A stretch of DNA of 64,000 bases, from assembly GCF_900129635.1 (NCBI RefSeq), contig NZ_FSRB01000003.1, positions 1,092,998-1,156,997 of the forward strand. The letters are read 5' to 3'. Below the pieces are notes generated by a model. The model did no database searches. It was not told the DNA's origin and saw only the letters and a program-made list of their open reading frames with translations. This DNA comes from Singulisphaera sp. GP187 (GTDB taxonomy: Bacteria; Planctomycetota; Planctomycetia; Isosphaerales; Isosphaeraceae). A program made the position numbers and the translations under genes. Shown here piece by piece: positions 1 through 8,726 of this stretch. Every line of letters starts with the position of its first letter. The stretch's first letter is position 1.

Positions 1-2754
1 TACGACAGCCTCTTCCTGAGCAACTACGCCACGTTGCGCGTCAAGGACGTGCTGAGCCGGATCCGCGGGGTCGGCGATATCAATATCTTCGGCAGCAGCA
101 ACTACGGAATGCGGATCTGGCTCGACCCCGAGAAGCTCAAGGCGCGAAACCTCACGAACCTCGACGTCCTCGACGCGATCCGCGAGCAAAACGTGCAGGT
201 CGCCGCCGGCCAGATCGGCCAACCCCCCGCGCCCGCCGATCAGGACTTCCAATACACCGTCACGACCTTGGGCCGATTGGCCGACCCCGAGCAGTTCGGC
301 AACATCATCCTCAAGACCGCGCCGACCGAGAAACTCGGCAGCGCCGCCCGGCTGACCCGGGTGAAGGACGTGGCCCGCGTCGAGCTCGGCGGCCAGACCT
401 ACGACCAGTGGTGCGACGTGGGGGGCAAGCCCGCCGCCGGAGTCGCCGTCTATCAGCTCCCCGGGGCCAACGCCCTCGACGTGGCCACCAAGATCCGCGC
501 GGCGATGGACGAGCTCAAGAAGTCGTTCCCCCGCGGCCTGGAATACTCGATCCCATTCAACACCACGATCTTCGTCGAAGAATCGATTCATGAAGTGTAC
601 AAAACCCTGTTCGAGGCAGGGGTCCTGGTCCTGATCGTGATCCTCGTGTTCCTGCAGGATTGGCGGGCGACGCTCGTCCCGGCGACCACAGTCCCGGTCA
701 CGATCATCGGCGCCTTCGCCGCCATGTACGCGCTCGGCTTCAGCGTCAACATGCTCACCCTGTTCGGCCTGGTGCTCGCCATCGGCATCGTGGTCGACGA
801 CGCCATCGTGATCGTCGAAAACGCGGCGCACCACATCGACCACGACGGCCTCCCTCCCAAGGAAGCCACGATCAAGGCCATGGGCGAAGTGCTCGGACCG
901 GTCATCGGGATCACGCTCGTCTTGATGGCCGTGTTCCTGCCGACCGCCTTCCTGGGCGGGATCACGGGGCAGCTCTACCGCCAGTTCGCCCTGACCATTG
1001 CCGCGACCGCGGTCATCAGCGCGATCAACGCGGTGACTCTCAAGCCCGCGCAGTGCGCCACCTATCTGCGCCGGTCCCCGGAACGTCGAAATGCGTTCTA
1101 CCGGGGGTTCAACGCCGTGTACGACCGTTGCGAGGCCGTCTACGTCGCGATCGTCCGCGTGTTGCTCCGCCAAACGCTCCTGGTGATGCTCGCCTTTGTG
1201 GCCTTGGTCGCATTGACCGGGTGGTCGTTCACCCGACTGCCCACCGGTTTTCTCCCCACCGAGGACCAAGGCTACGCCATCGTCGGCCTCCAGCTTCCCG
1301 ACGCCGCCTCGCAGGCGAGAACCCGCGCGGTGGTCAATCGGGTCGAGTCGATCCTCAAGAAGACGCCGGGAATCGCCACCTGGGTCCAGATCGGCGGCAA
1401 CTCGATCCTCGACTCCACGGTCGCCTCGAACGCCGCGACCTTCTTCGTGATCTGGAAGCCCTGGGAAGAACGGAGCGGGCACGACCAGAGCCAGCCAGCG
1501 ATCCTGGGCAAGCTCCGGCAACAGTTCCAGGGGATCGAGGAGGCGATCGTCTTCGCCTTCCCTCCGCCGGCCATTCAAGGGCTCGGTGTGGCTGGTGGCT
1601 TCCAGATCCAGCTCGAGGATCGCGGCGGCGTCGGCCTCGCCGAGCTCCAGATGGTCAGCGACGAGATGATCGCCGACGGCAATGCCCAGTCGGGGTTGCG
1701 CGCACTCAACACGACCTTCCGCGCGGGGGTCCCCCAACTGTTCGCCGACATCGATCGGGTCAAGGCCAAGAGCCTCGACATCCCGCTCAGCGTCATCTTC
1801 GGCACGCTCCAAGCCTCGCTCGGCTCGGCCTATGTGAACGACTTCAACAAGTTCGGCCGCACCTACCAGGTCCGGGTGCAGGCGGACGAGCGATTCCGCA
1901 AGCGTCCCGAGGACATCAAGCGGCTGGAGGTCCGAGACCAGCGCGGGGACATGATCCCGCTCGGCACGATCGCCACCGTGAAGGAAGCGCTCGGGCCGCA
2001 GATCATCACCCGCTATAACCTCTACCCCTCGGCGTCGATCACCGGCGAGGCCGCCCCCGGGTTCAGCTCCGGGGAAGCGCTCAGGCTGATGGAACAGATG
2101 GCCGAGGACAAGCTCCCCTCGTCGATGGGATATGAGTGGACCGCGATGTCGTATCAGGAGAAGCTGGTCGGCTCACAGGCGATTTATATTTTCGCCCTCG
2201 CGGTGCTCCTGGTCTATATGGTCTTGGCCGGCCAGTACGAAAGCTGGCTCCTGCCGATCGCCGTGATCCTGGTCGTCCCGCTCGCCCTGCTCGGGACCAT
2301 GATCGCCGTCGCGGCAAGAGGGATGGATGTTAACATCTACACCCAGATTGGCATCGTTCTGATCATTGCCCTGGCGAGCAAGAATGCGATCTTGATCGTC
2401 GAGTTCGCGCGGGATTTACGGCTCCAAGGTCATGGGATCGTCGAGGCCGCCACGCAATCGGCGCGGCTACGGTTCCGGCCGATCTTGATGACCTCGTTCG
2501 CGTTCATCCTCGGGATCGCTCCGCTCGTGGTCGCCGAGGGGGCCGGAGCCGCGAGTCGCCAGGCGCTCGGCACGGCCGTTTTCGGCGGCATGATCGCGGC
2601 GACCGTGCTGGCCGTCTTCTTCGTCCCCGTCTTCTACGTGGTGGTCCAAAGGCTCATCGAGTGGCGGAGCGGGCCTCCCGCCTCCACTACCAGTTCGCCC
2701 CCAACGCCAAACCACGATCCGGCTCCCACACTCCCTGAGCCGCACGAGGCGTGA
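1..2754 (+). CDS. RND family efflux pump permease (AcrB/HAE1 type), 5' end outside window
   Basis: This is the inner-membrane, proton-driven permease of a tripartite RND drug or solute efflux pump. The reading frame is open from base 1, so the apparent TTG start at 34 is not real. About 917 residues are visible against roughly 1,040-1,050 for the family, so some 130 N-terminal residues lie upstream. The proton-relay aspartate pair is visible in GIVVDDAIVIVEN (visible residues 266-267), and the partner lysine in ASKNAILIVEFARDL (about 794). A large periplasmic porter/docking part lies between the two transmembrane halves. The last 25 or so residues are Pro/Thr/Ser-rich and probably disordered. 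The adaptor and outer-membrane genes are not in the window and may lie upstream. Family assignment is very secure; substrate cannot be read from sequence. Confidence 0.95.
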   Translation, partial: YDSLFLSNYATLRVKDVLSRIRGVGDINIFGSSNYGMRIWLDPEKLKARNLTNLDVLDAIREQNVQVAAGQIGQPPAPADQDFQYTVTTLGRLADPEQFGNIILKTAPTEKLGSAARLTRVKDVARVELGGQTYDQWCDVGGKPAAGVAVYQLPGANALDVATKIRAAMDELKKSFPRGLEYSIPFNTTIFVEESIHEVYKTLFEAGVLVLIVILVFLQDWRATLVPATTVPVTIIGAFAAMYALGFSVNMLTLFGLVLAIGIVVDDAIVIVENAAHHIDHDGLPPKEATIKAMGEVLGPVIGITLVLMAVFLPTAFLGGITGQLYRQFALTIAATAVISAINAVTLKPAQCATYLRRSPERRNAFYRGFNAVYDRCEAVYVAIVRVLLRQTLLVMLAFVALVALTGWSFTRLPTGFLPTEDQGYAIVGLQLPDAASQARTRAVVNRVESILKKTPGIATWVQIGGNSILDSTVASNAATFFVIWKPWEERSGHDQSQPAILGKLRQQFQGIEEAIVFAFPPPAIQGLGVAGGFQIQLEDRGGVGLAELQMVSDEMIADGNAQSGLRALNTTFRAGVPQLFADIDRVKAKSLDIPLSVIFGTLQASLGSAYVNDFNKFGRTYQVRVQADERFRKRPEDIKRLEVRDQRGDMIPLGTIATVKEALGPQIITRYNLYPSASITGEAAPGFSSGEALRLMEQMAEDKLPSSMGYEWTAMSYQEKLVGSQAIYIFALAVLLVYMVLAGQYESWLLPIAVILVVPLALLGTMIAVAARGMDVNIYTQIGIVLIIALASKNAILIVEFARDLRLQGHGIVEAATQSARLRFRPILMTSFAFILGIAPLVVAEGAGAASRQALGTAVFGGMIAATVLAVFFVPVFYVVVQRLIEWRSGPPASTTSSPPTPNHDPAPTLPEPHEA

Positions 2755-2878
2755 ACCAACTTCACCGCTTCCCGCCGGCCAAATGGCGGCGACGATTCGC
2801 CTGATGATATTTGCAAAATTTAATTGTCGGCATTTTCCAACACCAATGCTTGAACGGTTGTCGGGAAAGAAGAAGAAT

Positions 2879-4294
2879 ATGACCAACCCGGAAAACTACG
2901 ACGTGGTGGTGCTTGGCAGCGGCGAGGCGGGCAAGTACCTCGCCTGGACCCTCGCGTCGAAAGGGAAGCGTGTGGTCGTCATCGAACGACGCTTTATCGG
3001 CGGCTCTTGCCCCAACATCGCCTGTCTCCCGAGCAAGAACGTCATTCACAGCGCAAAGGTCGTCTCCTATTTCCGAAGGGCCGCTGAGTTCGGGATCGAC
3101 GCGGGCGACTGGAAAGTCGCGATGCCCGGCGTGCGCGAGCGCAAGCGGACGATGGTCGACGGGTTGGTCGCGATGCACCTCGACAAGTTCAAGGCCAGCG
3201 GCGCAGAGCTCCTCCTGGGGGAGGGACGGTTCGTCTCGCCCAAGACGGTCGAAGTGACCCTCCCCGACGGCGGGACTCGTGTCGTGCGCGGGGACATCGT
3301 TGTGGTCAACACCGGGACGCGGGCGCGGATCGACCCGATTCCGGGCCTCAGCATGGCGCGGCCCTTGACGCACATCGAGGCCCTCGATCTGGACCAGGTC
3401 CCCGAGCACCTCCTGATCCTGGGAGGGGGATTCGTCGGCTTGGAGCTGGCCCAGGCTTTCCGCCGCCTGGGGAGTCACGTAACCATCGTTGAGCGCAACG
3501 GGCGGCTGGCCCACCGGGAGGACCGGGACGTCTCCGTAGCTCTCCAGGAACTCTTCCGCGACGAGGGGATCAAGATTGTCACGGATACGAGCGTCGACCG
3601 AGTGGCGGGGCTGTCCGGTGGGTCGGTGACGCTGCACGCGACCCGGGATGAGGCCGAGATCACGATTGAGGGAAGCCATCTCCTGGTGGCGAGTGGGCGG
3701 GTGCCGAACACGGATGGCATCGGCCTGGAGCACGCCGGGGTCGAGACCGATGCCCGCGGTTTCGTGAAGGTCGACGAGCGGCTCCAGACGACGGCGGCGG
3801 AGGTGTGGGCGGTGGGCGACTGCGCCGGCAGTCCGCAGTTCACCCACATCGGCTTCGACGACTTCCGCGTCGTGCGCGATCAGCTCGCGGGCGGCCACCG
3901 CGTGACGACCGGCCGACCGGTTCCGTCCTGTTTGTTCACGGACCCGGAACTAGCCCGGATCGGCCTCAGCGAAACCGAGGCGCAAAATCGCGGCATCGCC
4001 TACCGCCTCGCCAAGCTTCCCATGGCGGCGGTGCTCCGGACGCGCACCCTCTCCGAGACTCGTGGATTCATGAAAGCACTGATCGAGGCGGAAGGCGACC
4101 GGATCCTTGGCTTCACCATGTTCGGCGCCGAGGCCGGGGAAATGATGGCCATCGTCCAGCTCGCCATGAGCGCAGGCCTTCCCTATACCGTCCTGCGGGA
4201 TTCGATCCTGACCCACCCCACGATGGCGGAAGGACTCGGCTCACTCTTCGCAGGCGTGCCCGCCGAACCAACAGCAAACGTCGGAACACATTAG
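2879..4294 (+). CDS. FAD-dependent pyridine nucleotide-disulfide oxidoreductase (mercuric reductase-like)
   Basis: A 471-residue flavoprotein of the class I disulfide oxidoreductase family, which passes electrons from NAD(P)H through FAD to a redox-active cysteine pair. Visible are the N-terminal FAD-binding GSGEAG, the CX4C pair in GGSCPNIACLPSKN (C44, C49), a second dinucleotide site LILGGGFVGLELA, the C-terminal FAD site AVGDCAG and the dimer-domain motif HPTMAEG carrying the catalytic His-Glu pair. There is no N-terminal heavy-metal domain and no C-terminal vicinal cysteine pair, so mercury reduction is unlikely. The start at 2879 is preferred over an upstream ATG in the same frame because it follows a GGGAAAGAAG purine stretch and starts right before the FAD fold. 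It follows the efflux gene by 124 bases; co-transcription is possible but not shown. Confidence 0.9.
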   Translation: MTNPENYDVVVLGSGEAGKYLAWTLASKGKRVVVIERRFIGGSCPNIACLPSKNVIHSAKVVSYFRRAAEFGIDAGDWKVAMPGVRERKRTMVDGLVAMHLDKFKASGAELLLGEGRFVSPKTVEVTLPDGGTRVVRGDIVVVNTGTRARIDPIPGLSMARPLTHIEALDLDQVPEHLLILGGGFVGLELAQAFRRLGSHVTIVERNGRLAHREDRDVSVALQELFRDEGIKIVTDTSVDRVAGLSGGSVTLHATRDEAEITIEGSHLLVASGRVPNTDGIGLEHAGVETDARGFVKVDERLQTTAAEVWAVGDCAGSPQFTHIGFDDFRVVRDQLAGGHRVTTGRPVPSCLFTDPELARIGLSETEAQNRGIAYRLAKLPMAAVLRTRTLSETRGFMKALIEAEGDRILGFTMFGAEAGEMMAIVQLAMSAGLPYTVLRDSILTHPTMAEGLGSLFAGVPAEPTANVGTH

Positions 4295-4443
4295 GATCCT
4301 GACTGCTGGCCCGATGAGCACTTGTTGCCGGCTTTCCCCTGGGCAACGGAACGGCATGACGCGACCGCATTCTCCAGGCGAGCGATTTTCCCAGCTCCAC
4401 TGCAATGCGGCGTCAAAAAAAAGACAGAAGGCCGACGCTCCCC

Positions 4444-4466
4444 GCTCGCCTGCTGAGAAGGCGAGC
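4444..4466. terminator. Hairpin between convergent genes, possible terminator
   Basis: An 8-bp perfect stem (GCTCGCCT/AGGCGAGC) with a 7-base loop lies between the convergent oxidoreductase and transaldolase genes. On the minus strand a run of eight T follows only about 20 bases further on (4416-4423), so a classic intrinsic terminator geometry is not met. Called on position and symmetry only. Confidence 0.3.
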
Positions 4467-4502
4467 GAATTCCCCGGGCGAGCGAGGAGCGACGACGACG
4501 AC

Positions 4503-5477
4503 TTAGCTTCCCACCTTCTGGGTCACCTTCGACTGGGCGTACTTCTCGAGCTTGCGGGCATCGGCGTAGAACTTACGAATGCCATCGCTCAGCTTCTCGA
4601 CGGCCATCGCGTCTTCGTTGTGCATCCAGCGGAAGGTCTTCTCGTCGAGGTGGATCTTGGCGTCCTTGCTCTCCTGGGCCGACTCGGGCGAGAGTCGACG
4701 GGTCAGCTCGCCTTCGGTCTCGCCAAGTTTCGCGAGCAGGTCGGTGCTGATGGTCAAGAGGTCGCAGCCGGCCAGGAGGGTGATCTGCTCGACCTTGCGG
4801 AAGCTCGCACCCATCACCTGGGTCTGATAGCCGTACTTCTTGTAGTACTGATAGATCCGGGTCACGGACTCGACCCCCGGATCCTCGTTGGGAGCAATGT
4901 CGGCGACCCCTTGGTCTTTCTTGTACCAGTCGTAGATCCGACCGACGAACGGCGAGATCAAGGTCACGCCGGCCTCAGCGCAGGCGACCGCCTGAGCGAA
5001 GCTGAAGAGCAGGGTCAGGTTGCAGTGGATTCCCTCGCGTTCGAGCTTCTCGGCCGCGCGAATCCCTTCCCAGGTGCTGGCCACCTTGATCAAGACCCGC
5101 TTGCGATCCACGCCGGCCTGCTCGTAGAGCGCGATCAGCCGATGGGCCTTGGCGATCGTCCGCTCGGTATCGAAGCTCAGTCCCGCATCCACTTCGGTCG
5201 AGACCCGGCCGGGAATGATTTTGAGGATCTCACGGCCGAACCCCACAAACAGGTGGTCCATGAAGGCTTCGGTCTGCGCGGCGTGATCGCCCCCTTCCTC
5301 GGCGGCGTCCTGAAGCGCCTGCTCGACCAGGTGGGCGTACTCCGCCTGCTTCGCGGCGTTGAACAGCAACGAGGGGTTGGTCGTCGCGTCCTGGGGCTTG
5401 AACTTGGCGATCGAGTTGATGTCCCCAGTATCGGCGACAACGGTGGTGTACTTCTTGAGTGATTCCAAGAGCGACAT
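4503..5477 (-). CDS. tal: Transaldolase
   Basis: A 324-residue cytoplasmic enzyme of the non-oxidative pentose phosphate pathway. It moves a dihydroxyacetone unit between sedoheptulose 7-phosphate and glyceraldehyde 3-phosphate, giving erythrose 4-phosphate and fructose 6-phosphate. The Schiff-base lysine is seen in RVLIKVASTWEGI (K131, matching K132 of E. coli TalB), and DATTNPSLL near residue 30 and NLTLLFSFAQAV are family signatures. Length matches the TalB-type enzymes. The start is supported by GAAGGAAA about 9 bases upstream. It is a single gene facing the oxidoreductase; the other sugar-phosphate genes of the window (pgi, gnd) lie 24 kb away. Confidence 0.97.
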   Translation of the reverse strand: MSLLESLKKYTTVVADTGDINSIAKFKPQDATTNPSLLFNAAKQAEYAHLVEQALQDAAEEGGDHAAQTEAFMDHLFVGFGREILKIIPGRVSTEVDAGLSFDTERTIAKAHRLIALYEQAGVDRKRVLIKVASTWEGIRAAEKLEREGIHCNLTLLFSFAQAVACAEAGVTLISPFVGRIYDWYKKDQGVADIAPNEDPGVESVTRIYQYYKKYGYQTQVMGASFRKVEQITLLAGCDLLTISTDLLAKLGETEGELTRRLSPESAQESKDAKIHLDEKTFRWMHNEDAMAVEKLSDGIRKFYADARKLEKYAQSKVTQKVGS

Positions 5478-5608
5478 GACGGTTTCCTTCGGGAGTGATG
5501 ACCTCGTCGAACCTCCATTCTACTAGATGCCGCCGGGAAGCGGCCAGCCGCGTTGGCAAGGTGAGCGAGGAAACGTTTGTCCATGCACCCGAACGCCTGC
5601 ACTCGACG

Positions 5609-5666
5609 AAAAAAAGCGGACCGGCGGACGGGGCATGGGTTCCACCGGCCCGCCCGCGGTCCGCTT
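5609..5666 (-). terminator. Rho-independent terminator after the Gfo/Idh/MocA gene
   Basis: Reading the minus strand, a stem with a perfect 10-bp base (AAGCGGACCG against CGGTCCGCTT) and a GC-rich imperfect upper part is followed at once by seven T (plus-strand A run 5609-5615). It starts about 38 bases past the stop codon at 5704 and lies before the transaldolase gene, so it should keep the two minus-strand units apart. Confidence 0.75.
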
Positions 5667-5703
5667 GATGGCAATCAGGAACATCGCATCGAAACCGGCG
5701 GAT

Positions 5704-6969
5704 TCAGATCGTGTAGGGTGCGCGATGCGGCCGGGAGACCATGGCCGCCGCCTCGTCATCGCCGACGATCCGTTCGGCGGCCGGATCCCACTGGATCTTG
5801 CGACCGAGGCGAATCGCGATGTTCCCGAGGTGACAGATCGTCGCGCTCCGGTGTCCGATCTCGACGTCGCAGACCGGCTTCTTGCGGCTCTTCACGCTGT
5901 CGAGGAAATTCTGATAGTGGTTCGTGCTCTCGTAGAGATGAACGTCGCTCGCGGAAAGAGGGGTCTCGAGGATCGTGGACGGAGTGCTCTTCTTCTTGCC
6001 GCGATCGACGTAGAGCGTCCCTTCGGAGCCGGTGAACGTGGTCCCGCCGGGAATATCTTTCTGGGCCTGGCCGATGATCAAGGTCACACCGTTGGCATAG
6101 GTGTGGGTGACCCGGCAACTGTTGGGGACCTCGAACTTGTGCTCGGGATCGTAGGTGGCGGTCGCCTCGGTCGCGATCGGGCCGGTATCGTCGGTCCCCA
6201 GGCCCCACTGGGCGATGTCGATGTTGTGGGCGCCGAAGTTGGTCATCTGGCCGCCCGAGTAGTCCCAGAAGAAGCGGAACAGATAGTGAACATGCTTCGA
6301 GTTATAGGGACGGAGCGGGGCGGGGCCAAGCCAGCGGTCGTAGTTGAGGTGCGGGGGCGGGGTCGAGTCGGCAACGGCCTTGCCGTCGAAGTTCACCTCG
6401 GGGATCCCGACCAGGACCTTTTGAACCTTGCCGATCCGGCCCGACCGGACCAGTTCGCAGACCTCGCGGAACCCGGGCGATGAGCGCTGTTGCGACCCGG
6501 TCTGGACGATCCGGTTGTTGGTCCGCGCGGCCTCGACCATCTTCCGGCCTTCGCTGATCGTCAGCGAAAGCGGCTTCTCGCAATAGACGTCCTTGCCGGC
6601 CTGGCAGGCATGGATTTCCATGAGCGCGTGCCAGTGGTCGGGGGTCGAAATGACGACGGCGTCGATGTCTTTCCGATCGAGAAGCTTGCGATAGTCGTCA
6701 TAGCCGTCACACTTGTTTTTATGGGCTTTCTCGACCTTCTCGACCGCCTCCCCCAGGAACCGGGTGTCAACGTCGCAGATCGCGGCGGGGGTGGTGAGCT
6801 TCAAGAAGGCGTTGAGGTTGGCCGTTCCCTGGTTGCGGACCCCGATGTGCCCCGTGATGACCCGCTCGTTCGCCCCGAAGACGCTGCGCGGGAGGATCGT
6901 CGGAATCGCCAAGGTGGCCGTGGCGGCCGTGAGGAACTGCCGGCGACTGGAATGTGCACGAATTGACAT
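5704..6969 (-). CDS. Tat-exported Gfo/Idh/MocA family oxidoreductase
   Basis: A 421-residue NAD(P)-dependent sugar or inositol dehydrogenase-like protein with a Tat signal (SSRRQFLTAATATLAIP, residues about 6-22). The N-terminal Rossmann fold includes the sugar-dehydrogenase motif VYCEKPLSL with the conserved EKP lysine, and PDHWHALM precedes it. The C-terminal half is the usual alpha/beta substrate domain of this family. The start at 6969 is chosen over two upstream in-frame ATGs because it follows AAAGG and puts the twin arginines near the N-terminus. Exported members of this family are common in planctomycetes and probably act with cofactor loaded before export; that is family knowledge, not seen here. 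Substrate is unknown. The terminator at 5609-5666 follows it. Confidence 0.88.
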   Translation of the reverse strand: MSIRAHSSRRQFLTAATATLAIPTILPRSVFGANERVITGHIGVRNQGTANLNAFLKLTTPAAICDVDTRFLGEAVEKVEKAHKNKCDGYDDYRKLLDRKDIDAVVISTPDHWHALMEIHACQAGKDVYCEKPLSLTISEGRKMVEAARTNNRIVQTGSQQRSSPGFREVCELVRSGRIGKVQKVLVGIPEVNFDGKAVADSTPPPHLNYDRWLGPAPLRPYNSKHVHYLFRFFWDYSGGQMTNFGAHNIDIAQWGLGTDDTGPIATEATATYDPEHKFEVPNSCRVTHTYANGVTLIIGQAQKDIPGGTTFTGSEGTLYVDRGKKKSTPSTILETPLSASDVHLYESTNHYQNFLDSVKSRKKPVCDVEIGHRSATICHLGNIAIRLGRKIQWDPAAERIVGDDEAAAMVSRPHRAPYTI

Positions 6970-7179
6970 AAACACCTTTCGGGGCAACAGTTCGAGAGTC
7001 ATGGGATCAGAGGGCGGGGCCGACGACCGACCATCCTCGGCCCCACAATATGACCGGATGGACCGGGCCCCACCCGACAAGAGCGGCAAACGTCTCTTTG
7101 ATGTCTCGGGATTTCGCTAGTGTTTCCCACGGGCGCACCCGTTGCAAGAGGGGAGACGCCCGTTCCTCGGACGCGAGGA

Positions 7180-8301
7180 TCAGTAGGTCCGGCCGAGCGA
7201 CTTGACGATGGCGCGACGGACTTCCAGCGGGTCGAACGCGCCGACCTTGCGGTACACGATCTTGCCCCCGGGCTCGATCAACAAGGTATACGGGATCGGG
7301 CCGGGCCATTCCTTGTCGAGCGACTCGGCAAAGTGGTCACGATCCTTGGTCTCGAGCAAATAGTTGGTGGCCGCGACGTGGTGTTTCCGGAGGACGTCCC
7401 CCGCGTCTTCCTTCTTCTCGGGCTCGTCGATACTGATGGTCACGAGCCGGAAGTTACGGTTGCGGTACATCCGGTTGATCGTGACCAGCTCGGGCAACTC
7501 AGCCACACAAGGGCCGCACCAGGTCGCCCAGAGATTGACGAGCAGCAGATTCTTCCCGTCGTTTTTGACGAGCTTCGCCACCGCCGCATCGTCGATCGCG
7601 TCGAGCGTCACCGGCTCTGCGTCCCACTTCGCCAGCGACTCCACCGCGCTGGCCCGCTTGTCGGACCACTTGGTCGAGCAGCCGGCGACCCGCGTCTTCT
7701 CAACCGGCACCGGCGTGCCCGCGAGCAAGGCGTCGACCGCGTTGCGGGCATCGTGCGACTTCACGGTCTTGACTTCGGAGTCGTCGAACCGGCCCACATA
7801 GCGCAGCGTTCGCTTGGCGTCGAAGATGTAGACATGGGGGGTCGCGAGCACCCCGTAGGCCTTGGCCGTGGCTTGGGTCTCGCCGTCATAGAGGTACGGA
7901 TACGGATAGCCGGCCTCCTTGGCACGCAGCTTCATATCCTCGAACGAGTCTCCCAGGTCGGTGTAGCCGAGCTCGTCGAGCCGGACCGCCTTGTCGTCGT
8001 TGGGCGAGATCGCGACCAGGGCGACCCCTTTGTCGCGGTAGTCGGTGGTGAGCTTCGCCAGCCGACCTTCATAGGCTTGCGCGGTCGGGCAATGGTTGCA
8101 GGTGAAAACCACGACCAGCACCTTGGCCTCGGCAAAATCCTTCAAGCTGTACGTTTTGCCGTCCACCCCCGGCAACCGGAAGTCAGGGGCTTCGGCGCCG
8201 ATCGCCAAGGTTTTCAATCCAGGGGGATCCGCCACCGCCAGACCCACGGTGCCACCGAGCAACAAGACCGTCATCAACCCATACGTGCTGGCTCGAATCA
8301 T
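7180..8301 (-). CDS. Secreted protein with two thioredoxin-fold domains (redoxin plus TlpA-like)
   Basis: A 373-residue protein with a signal peptide (residues 1-25). The first domain (about 35-190) is a redoxin/AhpC-TSA fold with the dicysteine FTCNHCP (C68, C71). The second (about 235-373) is a TlpA/ResA-like thioredoxin domain with NLWATWCGPC (C262, C265). Such fusions are thought to act in disulfide exchange or peroxide handling outside the cytoplasm; the partner proteins are not known. It lies 210 bases upstream of the Gfo/Idh/MocA gene on the same strand and is divergent from the PSCyt gene at 8727. A role in maturation of the nearby CXXCH cytochromes is possible but is inference only. 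Confidence 0.85.
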   Translation of the reverse strand: MIRASTYGLMTVLLLGGTVGLAVADPPGLKTLAIGAEAPDFRLPGVDGKTYSLKDFAEAKVLVVVFTCNHCPTAQAYEGRLAKLTTDYRDKGVALVAISPNDDKAVRLDELGYTDLGDSFEDMKLRAKEAGYPYPYLYDGETQATAKAYGVLATPHVYIFDAKRTLRYVGRFDDSEVKTVKSHDARNAVDALLAGTPVPVEKTRVAGCSTKWSDKRASAVESLAKWDAEPVTLDAIDDAAVAKLVKNDGKNLLLVNLWATWCGPCVAELPELVTINRMYRNRNFRLVTISIDEPEKKEDAGDVLRKHHVAATNYLLETKDRDHFAESLDKEWPGPIPYTLLIEPGGKIVYRKVGAFDPLEVRRAIVKSLGRTY

Positions 8302-8726
8302 CGTCTCGCACTCCCTCTTGTGAGTGTGTGTCTTGGATCAGGATCTGGCTCAAGCCGGTATTGTGTCACCCCACCGATGGGCTGCCAAGGGCCGAGTCCG
8401 GTTCCTCAAATCCCCGACGAAAGGAGCGATCTCAAGGGGATGCCTGACCGCGTGCGTGGTCTGATCAAAATGACAGTCGGCGTCGCCAATGATCAGGATC
8501 GGAGCCTCGACACCCCTGAGAACCGGACGCTCCCCAACCGAGGCTGGAACGCTCAGGGCTGGCATTTCGGGACCGAATTCGCCATAATTGCTTCACTCTT
8601 GAGCCGGAGGATTGCACCAGGACATCCTCTAGGAATCGACTCCGGCGAATTCGCGTGGTCGTCCTGCCGCTCTTGTTCACGGTTCCAACCAGCCCAGTCG
8701 ACCTCTCCTTGATCCACGGTGCCCCG
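8302..8726. other. Divergent intergenic region, nothing firm seen
   Basis: These 425 bases separate the divergent redoxin and PSCyt genes and must hold promoters for both. No convincing -35/-10 pair, hairpin with T-run, riboswitch-like structure or repeat was recognised. Open frames in this stretch continue across neighbouring genes on the wrong strand and are not credible. Confidence 0.5.

Noticed and set aside
2879..4294. Mercuric reductase (merA)
   Set aside because: The CX4C pair and flavin sites fit the superfamily, but there is no heavy-metal-associated domain, no C-terminal cysteine pair and no mer gene nearby.
4314..5462. 382-codon open frame opposite transaldolase
   Set aside because: The minus strand encodes a complete transaldolase with catalytic lysine; the antisense frame has no recognisable domain.
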